From Bryobacterales bacterium (GTDB lineage: Bacteria > Acidobacteriota > Terriglobia > Bryobacterales > UBA6623), in the NCBI GenBank assembly GCA_022823865.1, contig JAJEHF010000169.1, forward strand, positions 1 through 58,479: a DNA stretch of 58,479 nucleotides, in the 5' to 3' direction. The position numbers and the translations under genes are program-made. Positions 36,577 to 43,695 of the stretch are shown piece by piece. The notes beneath the pieces were generated by a model. That model was not told the DNA's origin. It saw only the letters and a program-made list of their open reading frames with translations, and did not search any database. The stretch's first letter is position 1; the number at the start of each line of letters is the position of its first letter.

Positions 36577-37311
36577 TCAGTCGAACGAGTCGCTGAGGAA
36601 CTGGCGCATTGAGTTCCACGACCGCCGATCGGCCTGCGCGTCGTAGACCGTTCCCATGTCAGGGTTGTTGGCCTCCGGATTCGTGAAGGCGTGCATCGTG
36701 CGCCCGTAGGCGTGGATCTGCCAGTCCGCTCCGGCGCGGGTGAACTCCCCGGCAAGCGCTCCGACCGAGTCTGGTTTCGCCATCGGATCGTCCCATCCGT
36801 GCAGCACCAGCACGCGCGGCCTCACGTTCGCGGTCTCGATGTTGCCCGGCGGGTTCAGCAAGCCGTGAAAGCTCACCGCGGCTTGGAACGGTGCGCCCGT
36901 GCGAGCCAAGTCCAGCACGCACAGCCCTCCGAAGCAGTACCCGATCGCAGCGGTGCGCCCCGAATCCACGCTCGAGAGCGTCTTGAGGGCATCGAGCGCG
37001 GCCGTCATACGTCGTTGCAGCAAGGCGCGGTCTTCCAGCACGACCGACATAAGCTTGGCGTTCTCTTCCGTGCTGCTGCCGACGATGCCGCCGCCATACA
37101 TGTCCACAGCCAGCGCGACGTAGCCGAGCTCGGCGATATCGACCGCCTTCCCCTGCTCGAAAGGTCCGCAACCCGCCCACGTATGTGCGATCAGCACTCC
37201 CGGGCGTGGGTCGGTCCATGTATCGTCTCGCGCAAGCTGACCTCGCAACAATGTGCTGCCATCCGAATACTCGAACGCCTCAGTGGTAATCGCCATGTTC
37301 ACCTCGCTCAC
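36577..37311 (-). CDS. Dienelactone hydrolase family protein
   Basis: A 244-residue alpha/beta hydrolase. The nucleophile is Cys in GYCFGG (about residue 125), with Asp in HGWDDPM and His in RTMHAFT completing a Cys-Asp-His triad characteristic of dienelactone hydrolases. No signal peptide, so cytoplasmic. ATG 37296 (MAITTEAF) is an alternative start. It lies 53 bp downstream of a MaoC-like hydratase on the same strand and may share its transcript. The natural ester or lactone is unknown. Confidence 0.9.
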   Translation of the reverse strand: MSEVNMAITTEAFEYSDGSTLLRGQLARDDTWTDPRPGVLIAHTWAGCGPFEQGKAVDIAELGYVALAVDMYGGGIVGSSTEENAKLMSVVLEDRALLQRRMTAALDALKTLSSVDSGRTAAIGYCFGGLCVLDLARTGAPFQAAVSFHGLLNPPGNIETANVRPRVLVLHGWDDPMAKPDSVGALAGEFTRAGADWQIHAYGRTMHAFTNPEANNPDMGTVYDAQADRRSWNSMRQFLSDSFD

Positions 37312-37364
37312 AGAAAGTCTTGCTGCCCCGCCATCTCACACCTTCGCCAGCGCCGACGGTCCCT

Positions 37365-37805
37365 TTAGCGCCTGTGCACCAAGACCTTGTTCGTTCCATG
37401 CTGCACGATCTTGTCGTCCTGATTCAACACCTCATACTCGACGGTGACCACGCCACGGTCGGGCTTGGAGCTAGACGGGCGCTTGTCTGTAACGCGAAGT
37501 CGCGCATGAATCGTGTCACCGATATAGATCGGTCCGGAAAACTCCCACGACCAGTGCAGAGACGCAATGGCCTCGATCTGGAACGAGGACCGGTGCTTCA
37601 GGCCATCGGCCATCGCCAGGCCGAGCAATCCGTGCGCCACTCGCCGCCCGAACTGTGTCTTGCGAGCGTACTCCTCGTTGGTGTGCAGCTCGAAGAAGTC
37701 CATCGACACGGCCGCGAAGTTCATCACGTGCCAATCGGTCACTGTGATCGCGGGCGTCTCGTGCTCCTCGCCGATCTTGATCTCTTCGAACCTGCGCTTT
37801 TCCAT
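37365..37805 (-). CDS. MaoC-like hot-dog fold dehydratase
   Basis: A 146-residue single hot-dog domain. The hydratase-2 region reads FFELHTNEEYA followed by FGRRVAHGLLGLAMADG, with the conserved His in the first and AHG in the second. Members hydrate enoyl-CoA or beta-methylmalyl/mesaconyl-type CoA esters. It lies upstream of the dienelactone hydrolase gene, and the two likely form a small operon for acyl or organic-acid catabolism. Substrate is inference. Confidence 0.88.
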   Translation of the reverse strand: MEKRRFEEIKIGEEHETPAITVTDWHVMNFAAVSMDFFELHTNEEYARKTQFGRRVAHGLLGLAMADGLKHRSSFQIEAIASLHWSWEFSGPIYIGDTIHARLRVTDKRPSSSKPDRGVVTVEYEVLNQDDKIVQHGTNKVLVHRR

Positions 37806-37920
37806 GGCCGCTACGTGCAGTAGACCACACCTAACGGCACGCTACGAAGTCGCACCAGTCCTTGGCCGGCCTAGAGAACGCCGCCCGCAAAGCCAGCCGG
37901 GCGCACGGCTCCTTGCTCGT

Positions 37921-37942
37921 GTTAAAGATAAACTTTCTTAAC
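37921..37942. promoter_or_regulatory. AT-rich imperfect palindrome in divergent region
   Basis: GTTAA at 37921-37925 and TTAAC at 37938-37942 bound an AT-rich 22-bp imperfect palindrome in an otherwise GC-rich 290-bp divergent spacer between the MaoC gene and the sulfatase at 38097. It could be an operator or promoter element. No regulator is nearby to test it against. Confidence 0.35.
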
Positions 37943-38096
37943 TAGTCGCAAGATGGCAGATGAAGCCTTTGTCCAGCGCGAAACTCGCTAAAGGACTTCG
38001 CATTCCGCCGAGTCCGGTTGCGTCGTGCGGCCCGCACAAGCAGCAAACCACCCAGCCGCGTCAGGTGGCGAGCCCTCGCGGTTGCCCTAAGCTTAG

Positions 38097-39677
38097 ATGC
38101 GTTCCATGACACTGCAACGAATCCTGCCAGGAGCCCTCGCCCGGCTCGGCGCGGCCAGCTGCGTTCTCGCGGCGATCACGGGCTGCCAAGGCCCGGAGCC
38201 CCCCGCATCCCGGCCCAACATCATCTTTCTGCTTACCGACGATCAGAGGGCGGATGCCCTCAGCATCGCTGGCAATCCGATCCTTCAGACCCCTCACATT
38301 GACAAGCTGGCCAATGACGGCGTGCGCTTCACCGAGGCCCACGTGGTGGCCCCGGTTTGCATGCCCAGCCGTACGAGCTTCATGAACGGCCAGTACGAGC
38401 GCGTGCATCAGATCGGCTTTTCGTCCCCGAACGTGCTCTCCGACGCGCAGTGGGAGCAAACCTACTCCGCGCTGCTGCGCCAGGAGGGCTATCACGTCGG
38501 CTTCGTCGGCAAGATCGGATTGCAACAGTACTCTTTCCGCGGCAAGCCTCTGGAAAAGTTCGACTTCTGGCGCGGCCACGATGACTGGGCGAGGTTCTGG
38601 CCCAAGGAGTTCGAGCACCTCGCGATCTATCACGATGCCGAAGCGGAAATCGTCACGCCGATCATGAGCGACAGCATCGAGCGCTTCCTCGACGACGCAC
38701 CAGGCGACCGGCCCTTCATGCTCTCGGTCAGCTTCTCGGCCCCGCACGGCTCGATTTCCGGATCGATGCTCTACCCCGAAGAAGACGGAGCGACCCGCAT
38801 GACCAATCCGGCGAACTCCCATCCAAAGCTGGCTAACCATCCGATATATGACTCGCTGTACCGCGACGCCGACTTGCAACCTCCGAGCACGTTCGGCGAT
38901 GACACCGCGAAGCATATCCCCTTGGATGTGCATCCAAGAGAGGGCCGCATGAATACCTACTCGTACTCCTATCTCGGCCCGGAGGCGCTGCGCGAGCATC
39001 GAGTGCGCTATTACCAGCTGATTCATGGCATCGACCGCGCCGTTGGCGAGCTGCGGGAGAGCTTGGAGCGCCGGGGCATCTCCGACAACACGGTGATCGT
39101 ATTCAGCAGCGACCACGGCCTGTTGATGGGCGAATACGCGATGGGCGGCAAGTCCCTGCTCTACGATCTGACCACTCGCGTACCGCTGATCGTCTACGAT
39201 CCCCGCGCTCCAGAGGAGTCGCGTGGTACCACGGTCGACGAACTGGTGCTCAGCATCGACGTTCCCGCAACCATAGTCGCTCTCGGCGGTCTGGACGTGC
39301 CGACCAGCATGCAGGGGCGGGACCTGGGCCCGTTGCTAGCTGACCCGCAGGCCGAGTGGCGGGACGAGATCTTTATCGAGAGCCTGTTCCTGATGCGCAC
39401 CGGGCCGTACATGGAAGCGGTGCGCACGAAGGATTGGAAGTACGTGCGCTACTTCCGCAGCGACAAGGCACAATACGGCGAGCAAGACGTCGACTTTCGG
39501 GGGCGCCAGCCCGATTTTGAGCAGTTCTTTGACCTCAAAAATGATCCGGGAGAGGAAGCCAATCTCGTTACAGAGCCTGCCCTGCAAGGGCGCATTGAAG
39601 GATTTCGCGAGCGTTGCAAGCAGCACTCTGCCGCCCTAGTGCTGGCACGCCAAGATACCGAGACATATCCGCGCTAG
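38097..39677 (+). CDS. Lipoprotein sulfatase
   Basis: A 526-residue sulfatase with a lipobox (AAITGC, Cys30), so probably anchored to a membrane. Metal Asp48-Asp49 in LLTDDQ, formylglycine motif C88-M-P-S-R, and FSSDHGLLMGEY with a conserved GGKSLLYD resemble choline-sulfatase/iduronate-sulfatase-like and several glycan sulfatases. ATG 38106 is an alternative start. It is the fourth sulfatase in the window and the only one with a lipoprotein signal. It has no co-directional close neighbour. Confidence 0.92.
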   Translation: MRSMTLQRILPGALARLGAASCVLAAITGCQGPEPPASRPNIIFLLTDDQRADALSIAGNPILQTPHIDKLANDGVRFTEAHVVAPVCMPSRTSFMNGQYERVHQIGFSSPNVLSDAQWEQTYSALLRQEGYHVGFVGKIGLQQYSFRGKPLEKFDFWRGHDDWARFWPKEFEHLAIYHDAEAEIVTPIMSDSIERFLDDAPGDRPFMLSVSFSAPHGSISGSMLYPEEDGATRMTNPANSHPKLANHPIYDSLYRDADLQPPSTFGDDTAKHIPLDVHPREGRMNTYSYSYLGPEALREHRVRYYQLIHGIDRAVGELRESLERRGISDNTVIVFSSDHGLLMGEYAMGGKSLLYDLTTRVPLIVYDPRAPEESRGTTVDELVLSIDVPATIVALGGLDVPTSMQGRDLGPLLADPQAEWRDEIFIESLFLMRTGPYMEAVRTKDWKYVRYFRSDKAQYGEQDVDFRGRQPDFEQFFDLKNDPGEEANLVTEPALQGRIEGFRERCKQHSAALVLARQDTETYPR

Positions 39678-39828
39678 CCTCCTTGTCTCGGGGCCGAGGC
39701 CCTGCTCTTGGCCGGCTTGGCGGTTCCTTCCCGACAGGAACGCCGGTTCGCGGTGCGGCTGCGTTCCCTCGAATGACAGCCCTTTTATAATCACGAAGGA
39801 AGGACGCCTGCACGGATTGGGATCCAGC

Positions 39829-40668
39829 ATGTCGCTCAAGGCCCGCACAACGACGGCACTGGCCGACGTGGCCCCCTCCGCCCCTGACGCGGCGGCGCGG
39901 GAGCCCGACAGCGTCGAGTACCCGGAACGGCAGTGGATCGCACAAAGCGTCTGGCACGGGGAGGCGGTCCTGCTGGCCGCGGCAGCGCTGCGCAGCCGCT
40001 TCCGAGACCAAGAGGACGTGCTGGTGGCCATGGAACTGGCGGTGTACTACGAGCGCGGCGACGACACGGCCTGGCTGCAGCCGGACGTGCAGGTGGTGTT
40101 CGGCGTGGGACGCAGGGGGAACCGCAGCACGTACAAGGTCTGGGAGGAAGGCAAGCCGCCGGACTTCGTGCTGGAAGTGGCGTCGCCGTCCACGGAAGAA
40201 CACGACGCCCGCTACAAGGCTAGGGAGTACGCCCGGATGGGAGTTCGCGAGTACTGGAGGCTGGACCCAGAAGGAGCGCTGATGGAGACGGCCTTGGAGG
40301 GCTCTGCGGCGACTGGGGGGAGGTACGAGCCCGTGGAGGCCGTGGAGCGCCCGGGGGGTGGCAGGCAGCTGCGGAGCCGGGTGCTGGGGCTGGACCTGCG
40401 CAGCCGGAAGCGGGACGGAGTGACGGTGCTGGTGTTCGCCGACCCGGTGACGGGCGAGGAGTTCGACGGCGCGCCGGAGGAAGCGGAGCGGCGGCGGCGG
40501 ATCGCCCAGGATCAGCTAGCCGCTACCCAGGATCGCCTGACGGTTGCGGAAGATCGGGCCAACGCCGAGCGGGCACGGGCCAACTCGGCCGAGGATAGAG
40601 TGCGGGCACTGGAGGAGCGACTCCAGAACTTCGCGAGTCGTGACCGTCCTTCAGGGCTAGATTCCTAG
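39829..40668 (+). CDS. Uma2 family nuclease-like protein with coiled-coil tail
   Basis: A 279-residue protein of the Uma2/DUF820 group, PD-(D/E)XK-fold proteins abundant in cyanobacteria, Acidobacteria and other phyla. The core shows WLQPDVQVVFG, PPDFVLEVASPST, Lys in YKAREYARMGVREYWRLDP, and a long Ala/Arg/Glu coiled coil at the end (about residues 220-270). ATG 39829 or a TTG at 39817 could be the start; TATAAT at 39786-39791 is a possible -10 box. Nuclease activity of the family is predicted from fold, and the biological role is uncertain. Confidence 0.85.
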   Translation: MSLKARTTTALADVAPSAPDAAAREPDSVEYPERQWIAQSVWHGEAVLLAAAALRSRFRDQEDVLVAMELAVYYERGDDTAWLQPDVQVVFGVGRRGNRSTYKVWEEGKPPDFVLEVASPSTEEHDARYKAREYARMGVREYWRLDPEGALMETALEGSAATGGRYEPVEAVERPGGGRQLRSRVLGLDLRSRKRDGVTVLVFADPVTGEEFDGAPEEAERRRRIAQDQLAATQDRLTVAEDRANAERARANSAEDRVRALEERLQNFASRDRPSGLDS

Positions 40669-41041
40669 GCACGAGCCCTCCAGCGCATGGCGAAGCCGTC
40701 CCGCCGCGTTGGGCCCGGCCAAGCATTGGCATCTGGCAGAGCGCCGACAGATTCCCTGAAATCCTCCTCCAAGCCCAACAGTCCCTTGTCCGATCAGTCT
40801 GCCTGCCTTGCGCGATGCTGATCGTCGCCTTGCGTTCTGGGGCTCAACGGCTTCCCTGGCTGGTCTGAGTTCAGCCTCGCTGGCTCTGGGTGGACCGCCC
40901 CAGCGCCTGGCGCCTTTACTAGAGAGTTCCTGCTCGGTCGCAGGTAGGACGAGAATATCAGATACATTTCTCGGGTGTTATAGCATGAGGCCGAGATGGT
41001 GACCACCATTGCGCTGCGGTGTCCGGTCCGGTAGCTTCAGG
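40669..41041. other. Intergenic, no gene recognised
   Basis: About 370 bp without a protein-like frame, RNA gene or obvious repeat. It separates the Uma2 gene from a small lipoprotein gene and belongs to the accessory patch that runs to 42.8 kb. Confidence 0.5.
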
Positions 41042-41338
41042 ATGCGGTTCCAAGCCGTCGGTGCCGTGCTAGTTGCGTCCTGTCTCGCGATTGGCTGCGG
41101 CCGCGGAGGCGATCCGAGGGATCCGAGGCCTGTTCCGCCGCTCCCTCCCCCGCCAGGCGAAATCAGCACATTGCGAGACACGTGGGCGTACGCGGAGTGC
41201 GCGAAGGCCATGCGTTCGGCTCGGGAGCAATACGTTGCCGACTGCTCGCGGTCGAGGCCAAAGCAGGAATGCAGGGAGTTGGCCGCGGAACGCCACAAGG
41301 GCCAGAAAGCATTCTGCGAGTCACTGCTGCTTCGCTGA
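41042..41338 (+). CDS. Small Cys-containing putative lipoprotein
   Basis: A 98-residue protein from ATG 41042. MRFQAVGAVLVASCLAIGC is a lipoprotein-like signal with Cys19 as the lipidation site, followed by a Pro-rich linker (PRPVPPLPPPP) and an alpha-helical domain with four cysteines (ECAK, DCSR, ECRE, FCES). The regular Cys spacing suggests two disulfides. No family recognised. An earlier in-frame start at 41009 would destroy the signal. Confidence 0.6.
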   Translation: MRFQAVGAVLVASCLAIGCGRGGDPRDPRPVPPLPPPPGEISTLRDTWAYAECAKAMRSAREQYVADCSRSRPKQECRELAAERHKGQKAFCESLLLR

Positions 41339-41627
41339 TGCCCTGACCGGGGACGGACGTCTTCCAAGCACCGATCGGCTAGAGTCCCCAAGAAGACCGC
41401 CTGGACTGTGGGGAAATTCATCGAGATCGAGGTATTACTGGCCAGATCAAGCTAAGCGCTGGAATCGCGCACGCTTCAAGCGAGGCGGCTCCGCTCGCCG
41501 TCGTCTTGCATCCGTGAACTATCGGCAGCTGAGCAGGCTTCGTCGAGACCAGCTGCGGCGAAGAGCCGTCTATGAACTATTGAATCCACATGCTTCCGAA
41601 GTAGTGCAACGGTCAGTCCGGGACTTG

Positions 41628-41816
41628 TTATGGCCGGTTCTGTTGGGTGTTGCCAGATTGCCCGGTGTTTACTGGGCTGTTTGTAGCTCGAGGCTGTGCA
41701 GGTGGCATTTTGGGACGCTGCCAGTTCTTCGGCAACGGCTTGTACCCCTTCTCTTCAACTCGACCCGCTCGACTTGAGCCGTCGGTCGTCCGCCATTGAA
41801 ACAGTCGCTTAGTCAT
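41628..41816 (-). CDS. Small Pro/Gln-rich hypothetical protein
   Basis: A 62-residue frame whose ATG overlaps the stop of the DUF6338-like C-terminal remnant by 8 nt, an arrangement that suggests it was the next gene in an operon. The N-terminus MTKRLFQWRTTDGSS is followed by a KGYKPLP motif and a disordered, Pro/Asn/Gln-rich tail. Short tails with GY-x-P repeats accompany some phage- or defence-like membrane genes. Function unknown, and the upstream gene is dead, so it may not be expressed. Confidence 0.4.
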   Translation of the reverse strand: MTKRLFQWRTTDGSSRAGRVEEKGYKPLPKNWQRPKMPPAQPRATNSPVNTGQSGNTQQNRP

Positions 41817-42051
41817 TCTCCCCGCCTTCCTGCACAGATGCTATCTCACTTTCTATGCCGCCATTCACCAATGAAATTGACTCGATTTCGTCCTTGTCCA
41901 GCATAAGAATACCGTCAACCCCGACCTCTTGCACTTCTCCGCTGTCGTTGACCCACGCTGGATTGCGTTAGGAAAGCAGTCCTTCTTAAGGTCCGTCCGA
42001 GAAGTATGCTGGCCAGCCGGTCAAGCGCCGCCCGCCCGTATAGGTGATCAG
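41809..42051 (-). pseudogene. C-terminal fragment of a DUF6338-like gene, with two stops
   Basis: Reverse-strand translation from about 42051 gives LITYTGGRRLTGWPAYFSDGP, then TAA (41986-41988), EGLLS, TAA (41968-41970), RNPAWVNDSGEV and VDGILMLDKDEIESISL before the true stop at 41809-41811. This reads like the C-terminus of DUF6338-type membrane proteins (GWP, S-D-x-P, PAW, a D-E-I-E-S-I ending). Two in-frame nonsense codons show decay. The matching N-terminus lies at 42462-42749. Family name is from memory of the pattern. Confidence 0.55.
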
Positions 42052-42173
42052 ACCGCCCCTGTCAGCTCCTCGAACGTGGCATCGACTCGCAGGTCTTCAG
42101 CCAGCTCCGCCGCGCTCGGCTAGTAGGACGGGTCGATCAGCTTGATCTCGCGAGGCTCGTGCCGCTTCTTCAC
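42048..42173 (-). pseudogene. Broken small gene of an antitoxin-like size
   Basis: GTG at 42173 overlaps the preceding stop as GTGA. It reads KKRHEPREIKLIDPSY, then TAG (42120-42122), then PSAAELAEDLRVDATFEEL to a TGA at 42048. Sequences of the form EPRE-LIDP-Y-PSAAEL-D are found as small conserved proteins of unknown function. Here an in-frame stop truncates it and the end is fused to the DUF6338-like remnant. Confidence 0.45.
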
Positions 42174-42349
42174 GGCGTTGCCTCCTTTTTCGTAAATCCG
42201 TCAAAGAGGCCTTCAAGGCGAGCCATGCGCTCGCGCAGGTCGCTCACGTCGGAGCGCAGGGATCTTTGCTCGGCAACCAGCCAGCCCAAGAGGGCCACGA
42301 TCACCGTGCCAAGTATCGGCATCAGACTCTCGGCCATCTCAGTATCCAT
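42170..42349 (-). CDS. 59-residue single-span membrane/coiled-coil protein
   Basis: ATG 42349 to TGA 42170. Residues about 8-27 (LMPILGTVIVALLGWLVA) form one membrane helix, followed by a charged heptad-like segment (RSLRSDVSDLRERMARLEGLF) that should coil. Such tiny anchored coiled coils resemble XhlA-type or phage-related proteins, but I do not recognise the family. It is coupled to the next frame by a GTGA overlap, so the two formed a mini-operon. Confidence 0.55.
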   Translation of the reverse strand: MDTEMAESLMPILGTVIVALLGWLVAEQRSLRSDVSDLRERMARLEGLFDGFTKKEATP

Positions 42350-42461
42350 GCTCCGCTTTCACTATAGCGCACGCTTGCAAATCTCAAAGATTTGCGCACG
42401 CGCATCGCGTCCCTGCCACACTGACCCCGCGAACTTCGGCGAGAGTGCTCCGCTTGTCGGG

Positions 42462-42749
42462 TCAACTGCTGAATACAACAGTCGCGCTCAGGGTGCCGGG
42501 TAGCTCCACGAACCTGCGGCGAATAGGCGGGGCTTTGCGCTCTCGCGAGAAGTTTGCTTGGCCCGGCGCCACGGGTGCCGGAGGCCGACGGGCTGCGGCT
42601 TTTGGAAAGCTGAAGACCAATGGCTCTTTGATCTCGGCCATGTGCCCCTTACCACGACGAACAGCGATGGCGTTGAGGATCTTGGAAGTAAGGAACCCCG
42701 GGACCAGCAACAGAAGGACGGCGAAGGCGTCGACGGTGATGCTCATCAC
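42462..42749 (-). pseudogene. N-terminal fragment of a DUF6338-like membrane gene
   Basis: The first 48 residues (ITVDAFAVLLLLVPGFLTSK, then ILNAIAVRRGK and IKEPLVFSF) match the start of DUF6338-type proteins: one membrane helix with an LLxPGFL signature and a following EALVFS-like segment. After that the frame turns into Pro/Arg-rich noise and ends at 42462. The gene's C-terminus appears about 500 bp further on at 41809-42051, so the middle was lost or replaced. Confidence 0.5.
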
Positions 42750-42828
42750 CGGCTAGCGTACCAACCTACAGGCACGCCTCCGCGAGTACCGAGGCCAAGG
42801 TTGACGATAGAGCCGAGGCGACAGACAG

Positions 42829-42858
42829 TTGACCGGTAAACCGACTTCCCGATACAAT
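42829..42858 (+). promoter_or_regulatory. Sigma-70-type promoter for rplU-rpmA
   Basis: TTGACC at 42829-42834 and TACAAT at 42853-42858 with an 18-bp spacer, 70 bp before the rplU start codon. This is the best-matching housekeeping promoter in the window and fits the expected strong expression of ribosomal protein genes. Confidence 0.7.
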
Positions 42859-42928
42859 CAATTCAGTACGGCGCAGTTACCTTCCTCATGGAGGGCCTGC
42901 GTCTTTTCCTTAACTGGGACCCAGCACC

Positions 42929-43240
42929 ATGTACGCGATCATCGAGACCGGCGGCAAGCAGTACACCGTCTCCCCCGGGGACGAGATCCAAGTCGAGAAG
43001 ATCGATGGCGGCATCGGTGACGCGGTGACTTTCGACAAGGTCGTCGCCGTCTCTGACGAAGACGGAACGCTACATGCGGGCAACGAGGCCAGCGGCAGCG
43101 TGTCGGCGACCATTTCCGGCCACGGCAGACACAAGAAGATCAACGTCTTCAAGTTCAAGCGTCGCAAGATGTACCGCCGCCGGATGGGGCACCGGCAGTC
43201 TTACACGCAGGTGCGGATTGAGTCCATCTCGGGCGAGTAG
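42929..43240 (+). CDS. rplU: 50S ribosomal protein L21
   Basis: A 103-residue ribosomal protein that binds 23S rRNA in the large subunit. MYAIIETGGKQYTVSPGD is the canonical N-terminus, and the C-terminal basic region (KINVFKFKRRK, YRRRMGHRQSYTQVRI) is the L21 signature. Normal length. It forms the usual operon with rpmA, 24 bp apart. Obg, often the third gene, is absent here. Confidence 0.98.
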   Translation: MYAIIETGGKQYTVSPGDEIQVEKIDGGIGDAVTFDKVVAVSDEDGTLHAGNEASGSVSATISGHGRHKKINVFKFKRRKMYRRRMGHRQSYTQVRIESISGE

Positions 43241-43264
43241 GAAGGGACGCCCCTAGGAGCAAGC

Positions 43265-43531
43265 ATGGCGCACAAGAAAGGCCAAGGAACTTCCCGCAAC
43301 GGGCGAGATTCCCACTCGAAGCGGCTTGGCGTGAAGCGCTTCGCCGGACAAGTCGTCACGGCCGGCAGCATCCTCGTCCGCCAGCGCGGAACGCGTTTCC
43401 GCCCGGGCGTCAACGTCGGCCGGGGTCGCGACGATACCCTGTTTGCGAAGATCGACGGGATCGTGGAATTCCGCAACCGAGGCCGCATGGGCCGCATGAT
43501 CAGCGTCCACCCCGTCGAGCAGGCAAGCTGA
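43265..43531 (+). CDS. rpmA: 50S ribosomal protein L27
   Basis: An 88-residue ribosomal protein near the peptidyl-transferase centre. [16 protein letters not shown] and [10 protein letters not shown] are diagnostic, as is [20 protein letters not shown]. The N-terminus begins directly with AHKKG, so it lacks the cleavable leader of Firmicute L27. Co-transcribed with rplU. Confidence 0.98.
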   Translation: MAHKKGQGTSRNGRDSHSKRLGVKRFAGQVVTAGSILVRQRGTRFRPGVNVGRGRDDTLFAKIDGIVEFRNRGRMGRMISVHPVEQAS

Positions 43532-43551
43532 TCCGCCACCCACGGCGCGCT

Positions 43552-43567
43552 CGATCGCAAGCGATCG
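43552..43567 (+). terminator. Possible hairpin after rpmA
   Basis: CGATCG-CAAG-CGATCG, a 6-bp stem with a 4-nt loop, 21 bp after the rpmA stop, followed by a weaker 5-bp inverted repeat at 43572-43589. There is no T tract, so intrinsic termination is uncertain. Confidence 0.35.
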
Positions 43568-43695
43568 CATAGCGGGTCGACGAGCCCGCGCTAGCGAAGT
43601 GTCCCGGCCAGCAGAGGCTGGGCCGGTGGATCTTCCGATTTCGGAATGTCCGGCGCTCCCTGCGCGGAAGCGTCTCTCCGGCGAGAGCAAGCTCT

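Noticed and set aside
13131..40668. SusCD-type polysaccharide utilisation locus
   Set aside because: The receptors are Oar-like, no SusD is present, and the sulfatases are scattered between unrelated genes.
43552..43567. Cyanobacterial HIP1-type GCGATCGC repeats
   Set aside because: Only one local palindrome is seen; the gene content is not cyanobacterial.
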